A DNA stretch of 64,000 nucleotides from Gracilibacillus dipsosauri (lineage in GTDB: Bacteria > Bacillota > Bacilli > Bacillales > Amphibacillaceae): assembly GCF_003176895.1 (NCBI RefSeq), contig NZ_QGTD01000005.1:496001-560000 (forward strand). The letters are read 5' to 3'. Positions 61,127 through 64,000 of the stretch are shown here, piece by piece. Under the pieces are notes generated by a model. It made no database searches. It worked only from the letters and a program-made list of their open reading frames with translations, and was not told the DNA's origin. A program made the translations under genes and the position numbers. Positions within the stretch are counted from its first letter, which is position 1, and every line of letters starts with the position of its first letter.

Positions 61127-63523
61127 TTAATTACGTAATGGCTTCCCTTTACTTAACATATACTGCATGCGCTGCCTAGTTTTCGGCTCCCCGCACAAGC
61201 TTAAAAAGGCTTCCCGCTCGAGATCAAGCATATATTGTTCACTCACTCGCGTCCCTGCAGGAACATCCCCTCCCGCTAATACGTGGGCCAATTTATTGGC
61301 AATTAACTGGTCATGGTCACTGATATAACCTGCCAGTTTCATTTGATAAGCACCTAGCTGCATCAATGCCTTCCCTTCACTACCGACGACACGAATATCC
61401 TCTTCTGGCTTCGTGGCATTGTCCTCTTGAACCAATCTTAGGGCAGCTTGCTTTGCTTCGAATAGAAGATGATCCTGATGGACAACAACAGTATCCTGCT
61501 CACGCAAATAGCCTAGCTTTTTCGCATCGAGAGCACTTGTTGATACCTTTGCCATACCGAGCGTTTCAAAAATTTTATTGACATATGGTTGTAAATCCAC
61601 CTCTGGATTCGTAACAGTGAGGCTAAGACGAGAGATCAGCTCCTTACACCCTCCGCCTGCTGGAATTAAGCCAACACCAGCTTCGACTAATCCGTAGTAA
61701 GTTTCGGCTGAAGCAACAACCCGATCGGCAGGCAGACAAACCTCCACTCCTCCACCTAAAGTCATACGATGTGGGGCTGCAATAACCGGCTTTTCAAACC
61801 GCTTTAAGTGATACATCGTATTCTGGAACAAGCGGATAATATGCTCGACTTCGTCCCACTCTTCGTCCTGTGCTTCCATTAAGAGCATCATTAAGTTGGC
61901 ACCGACACAAAAATTCCTTCCTTGATTGGCAATAACGAGCCCATCGTAATTGCTACGGACTTCCTTGATGCTTTCTTCAATCATCATTAAAATATCTGCA
62001 CCGATCGCATTGTTGGGGGAATGAAATTCAAGACATGCGATTCCATCTTCCAGATCGATCAGACTTGCTCCGCTATTCGCTTTTATTACCTTGTTCTGCT
62101 CTTTTAGTGTACGTAGGGAGATCACTTTAGGGTTTGGCTCTAGCTGTTTGTAAGCATCATTTGAAACGAAATATGTCGTACCTTCCTTCCTTTTGTAAAA
62201 GGATGTATTCCCTGCCTCAATCCAATCTTTCACCCATTGCGGAACACTTGATCCTTCTTTTTCCATCCGATGGACCGATTTTTCCAATCCAATTGCATCC
62301 CATGTCTCAAATGGACCAAGCTCCCAATTAAAGCCCCATTTCATTGCTTCATCAATTTCCACGATCGAATCGGCAATTTCTCCTACCTTTTCGGCAGAAT
62401 AAAGGAGGACTTCTTTTAGCGTATTCCAGGCTAGTTCCGCGTAACGATCCTCTGTACTAAAGAGCGCTCTAAGCTTCTGCTTCGCTCCTTTTGCCATTTT
62501 GGCAGCTTCCAAGGATGCCCCGGCTATTTTCTTTTGTGGTTCATATTCCATTGTTTGAACATTAAGAGAGAGAATCTTCTTCCCTTTTTCGTTCTTCACC
62601 TTTTTATAAAAGCCCTGCTCTGCCTTTTCACCAATCCAACCTTTATCAACCATCTGCTGTAAAATTTCCGGGACCTTAAACACCTTTTTCTCTGCTTCAT
62701 CGCTTACTTTTTCATACATATTGTTAGCAATATGCACAAACGTATCGAGTCCTACTATGTCTAATGTTCGAAATGTCGCACTTTTCGGACGCCCGATTGC
62801 CGGTCCAGTACATGCATCGATCTCCTCAATCGTATAACCCTTTGCTAGCATTTCATTTAGGGTGACATGCATACTGTATGCTCCGATTCGGTTAGCGATA
62901 AAGTTCGGGGTATCCTTTGCGATCACGACACCTTTGCCGAGCTTATTCTCACAAAATGGACGCATCACATCAACGATTTCTGTTAGTGTCTCATCACCTG
63001 GAATAATTTCTAATAGCTTCATATAACGAGGTGGATTAAAAAAATGTGTGCCTAGAAAATGCTGTTTAAATTCCGTACTACGCCCGTCGACCATTGCATT
63101 GATGGAAATGCCCGATGTGTTGGAGCTAACAATTATCCCCTTTTCCCACACTTTTTCCACACGCTCAAACAGCTGCTTCTTGATGGAAAGATTTTCAACA
63201 ATCACTTCCACCACCCAATCGACTTCCTTTATTCGCTCCAGATCATCCTCGATATTGCCAGGAGTTATAAGTGATGCCAAATCCTCATCATACAGCGGGG
63301 CTGGCTTATTTTTTTTCAGTTTTTTTATTGCATTTACCGCTAAACGATTTCGGACTTCATTACTATCTAGAGTCAGTCCTTTTCTTTTTTCCTCCCCTGT
63401 CAATTGACTAGGAACGATATCGAGCAAGAGACAAGGGATCCCCACGTTTGCTAGGTGGGCGGCAATACTCGCTCCCATAACACCCGAACCGATTACAGCT
63501 GCACGTCGAATTTGTCTTTCCAT
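61127..63523 (-). CDS. fadN: 3-hydroxyacyl-CoA dehydrogenase / enoyl-CoA hydratase fusion
   Basis: A 798-residue bifunctional beta-oxidation enzyme. The N-terminal NAD domain has [40 protein letters not shown] and [19 protein letters not shown], with catalytic His in GTHFFNPP. A second C-terminal 3HCDH domain follows ([17 protein letters not shown]). The last 320 residues are a crotonase domain ([40 protein letters not shown]). This domain order, dehydrogenase before hydratase, is FadN, the reverse of Escherichia coli FadB. ATG 63523 follows AGGAGGG; the frame extends 17 codons upstream into the end of fadF. Confidence 0.95.
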   Translation of the reverse strand: MERQIRRAAVIGSGVMGASIAAHLANVGIPCLLLDIVPSQLTGEEKRKGLTLDSNEVRNRLAVNAIKKLKKNKPAPLYDEDLASLITPGNIEDDLERIKEVDWVVEVIVENLSIKKQLFERVEKVWEKGIIVSSNTSGISINAMVDGRSTEFKQHFLGTHFFNPPRYMKLLEIIPGDETLTEIVDVMRPFCENKLGKGVVIAKDTPNFIANRIGAYSMHVTLNEMLAKGYTIEEIDACTGPAIGRPKSATFRTLDIVGLDTFVHIANNMYEKVSDEAEKKVFKVPEILQQMVDKGWIGEKAEQGFYKKVKNEKGKKILSLNVQTMEYEPQKKIAGASLEAAKMAKGAKQKLRALFSTEDRYAELAWNTLKEVLLYSAEKVGEIADSIVEIDEAMKWGFNWELGPFETWDAIGLEKSVHRMEKEGSSVPQWVKDWIEAGNTSFYKRKEGTTYFVSNDAYKQLEPNPKVISLRTLKEQNKVIKANSGASLIDLEDGIACLEFHSPNNAIGADILMMIEESIKEVRSNYDGLVIANQGRNFCVGANLMMLLMEAQDEEWDEVEHIIRLFQNTMYHLKRFEKPVIAAPHRMTLGGGVEVCLPADRVVASAETYYGLVEAGVGLIPAGGGCKELISRLSLTVTNPEVDLQPYVNKIFETLGMAKVSTSALDAKKLGYLREQDTVVVHQDHLLFEAKQAALRLVQEDNATKPEEDIRVVGSEGKALMQLGAYQMKLAGYISDHDQLIANKLAHVLAGGDVPAGTRVSEQYMLDLEREAFLSLCGEPKTRQRMQYMLSKGKPLRN

Positions 63524-63545
63524 ACGATTACCCTCCTGTTCTAGA

Positions 63546-64000
63546 TCATCCTGTAAGTTTGCTAGACTCGCCAAAGACAGCTTGCGCTAAGATTTCGGCA
63601 ATATCCTTTGCCTCCACCTGCTCCTCTACCTCCATTGCCTTCGTGCCATCATCAAGCATGGTTAGGCAATACGGACATGCACTACTAATCACCGTTGGAT
63701 TCACGTCGAGCGCCTGCTCCGTACGAGCGATATTCACCCGCTTTCCGGCCGTTTCCTCCATCCACATCATCCCGCCTCCAGCGCCACAGCACATGCCATT
63801 CTCCCGGCTACGAGCCATCTCCACTAACTCCACTCCTTTAATCGAACGGAGAATATTTCGAGGCTGTTCATACACATTGTTGTAGCGCCCGAGATAGCAG
63901 GAATCATGATACGTAATCCGTTCGTTCAATTCATACATTGGTGTTAACCGGCCCTCTTTCACTAGCTGATCGAGAAGCTCGGTATGATGAAGGATCTCCA
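63546..64000 (-). CDS. fadF: Iron-sulfur oxidoreductase of beta-oxidation, FadF-like (partial)
   Basis: C-terminal 151 residues of a CCG-domain iron-sulfur protein, open to the right edge. Motifs are ITYHDSCYLGRYNNVYEQPR, GMCCGAGGGMMWMEE and the ISSACPYCLTMLDDGTKAME cluster-binding Cys pair. This is the heterodisulfide-reductase-like end of FadF (YwjF), which is thought to pass electrons from acyl-CoA dehydrogenase and its electron-transfer flavoprotein to the membrane. It precedes fadN by 22 bases, so it is probably the first gene of the fad operon seen here. The promoter and FadR sites would lie beyond 64000. Confidence 0.88.
   Translation of the reverse strand, partial: EILHHTELLDQLVKEGRLTPMYELNERITYHDSCYLGRYNNVYEQPRNILRSIKGVELVEMARSRENGMCCGAGGGMMWMEETAGKRVNIARTEQALDVNPTVISSACPYCLTMLDDGTKAMEVEEQVEAKDIAEILAQAVFGESSKLTG

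Overview
The window looks like chromosome from a low-GC Gram-positive endospore-former-type bacterium (Bacillaceae; an Oceanobacillus/Gracilibacillus-like relative is my inference). The reasons are the AT-rich composition, strong AGGAGG-type ribosome sites with frequent TTG/GTG starts, LplA/LplB/LplC-type sugar importers with a YesM/YesN two-component system, a PyrR-type attenuator, and a fadF-fadN-fadA-fadE-lcfA beta-oxidation cluster arranged as in Bacillus. No rRNA, tRNA, complete insertion sequence or cas gene was seen.

Layout. (1) 1-18.6 kb is a carbohydrate-utilisation region. It has a GntR/LacI hybrid repressor with palindromic operators, a GH78-type rhamnosidase (and the first codons of a second such enzyme at the left edge), three substrate-binding lipoproteins, two pairs of LplB/LplC permeases, a GH50-like glycosidase and a YesM/YesN sensor-regulator pair. 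No ATPase is encoded, so a shared MsmX-type ATPase elsewhere is expected. (2) 18.7-23.3 kb holds a nitroreductase, a CGNR-type regulator divergent from an NTF2-like/VOC/PNPOx-like operon, a type I toxin-antitoxin module and gene debris. (3) 23.3-37 kb holds selD-selU for selenouridine in tRNA, a class B1 metallo-beta-lactamase lipoprotein, a DMT exporter, a rifamycin phosphotransferase, CstA and an LnrLMN-like ABC exporter with its two-component system. (4) 37-43 kb is an accessory strip: a peptide deformylase under a small XRE regulator with twin operators, an MFS exporter, a MarR-GNAT fusion, several decayed gene fragments and three copies of a 148-bp palindromic element. (5) 42.9-54 kb holds a nucleoside hydrolase that seems to start with AUA, an aminoglycoside nucleotidyltransferase, an acetyltransferase, a UvrA-like ABC protein with a WYL regulator, glutaminase, aspartate 4-decarboxylase and an SPFH/ribbon-helix-helix pair. 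(6) 54-64 kb holds pyrP with its attenuator, a decayed glcF fragment, a fourth palindromic element and the fatty-acid degradation operon.

The most unusual signal is the family of four palindromic elements at 38149-38296, 41753-41900, 42677-42824 and 56243-56391. Each is 148-149 bp and consists of three consecutive stem-loops: a 9-bp stem of the TTAAGTACC/GGTACTTAA type around a 26-27-nt loop, joined by 7-nt linkers. This gives a 52-bp period with compensatory stem changes, and no known feature type accounts for it. Many genes in the window are resistance or stress functions (beta-lactamase, rifamycin kinase, aminoglycoside transferase, lantibiotic/linearmycin-type exporter, UvrA-like protein, deformylase), consistent with a soil or sediment lifestyle. 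All functional statements are inferred by reading the sequence; no database search was run.
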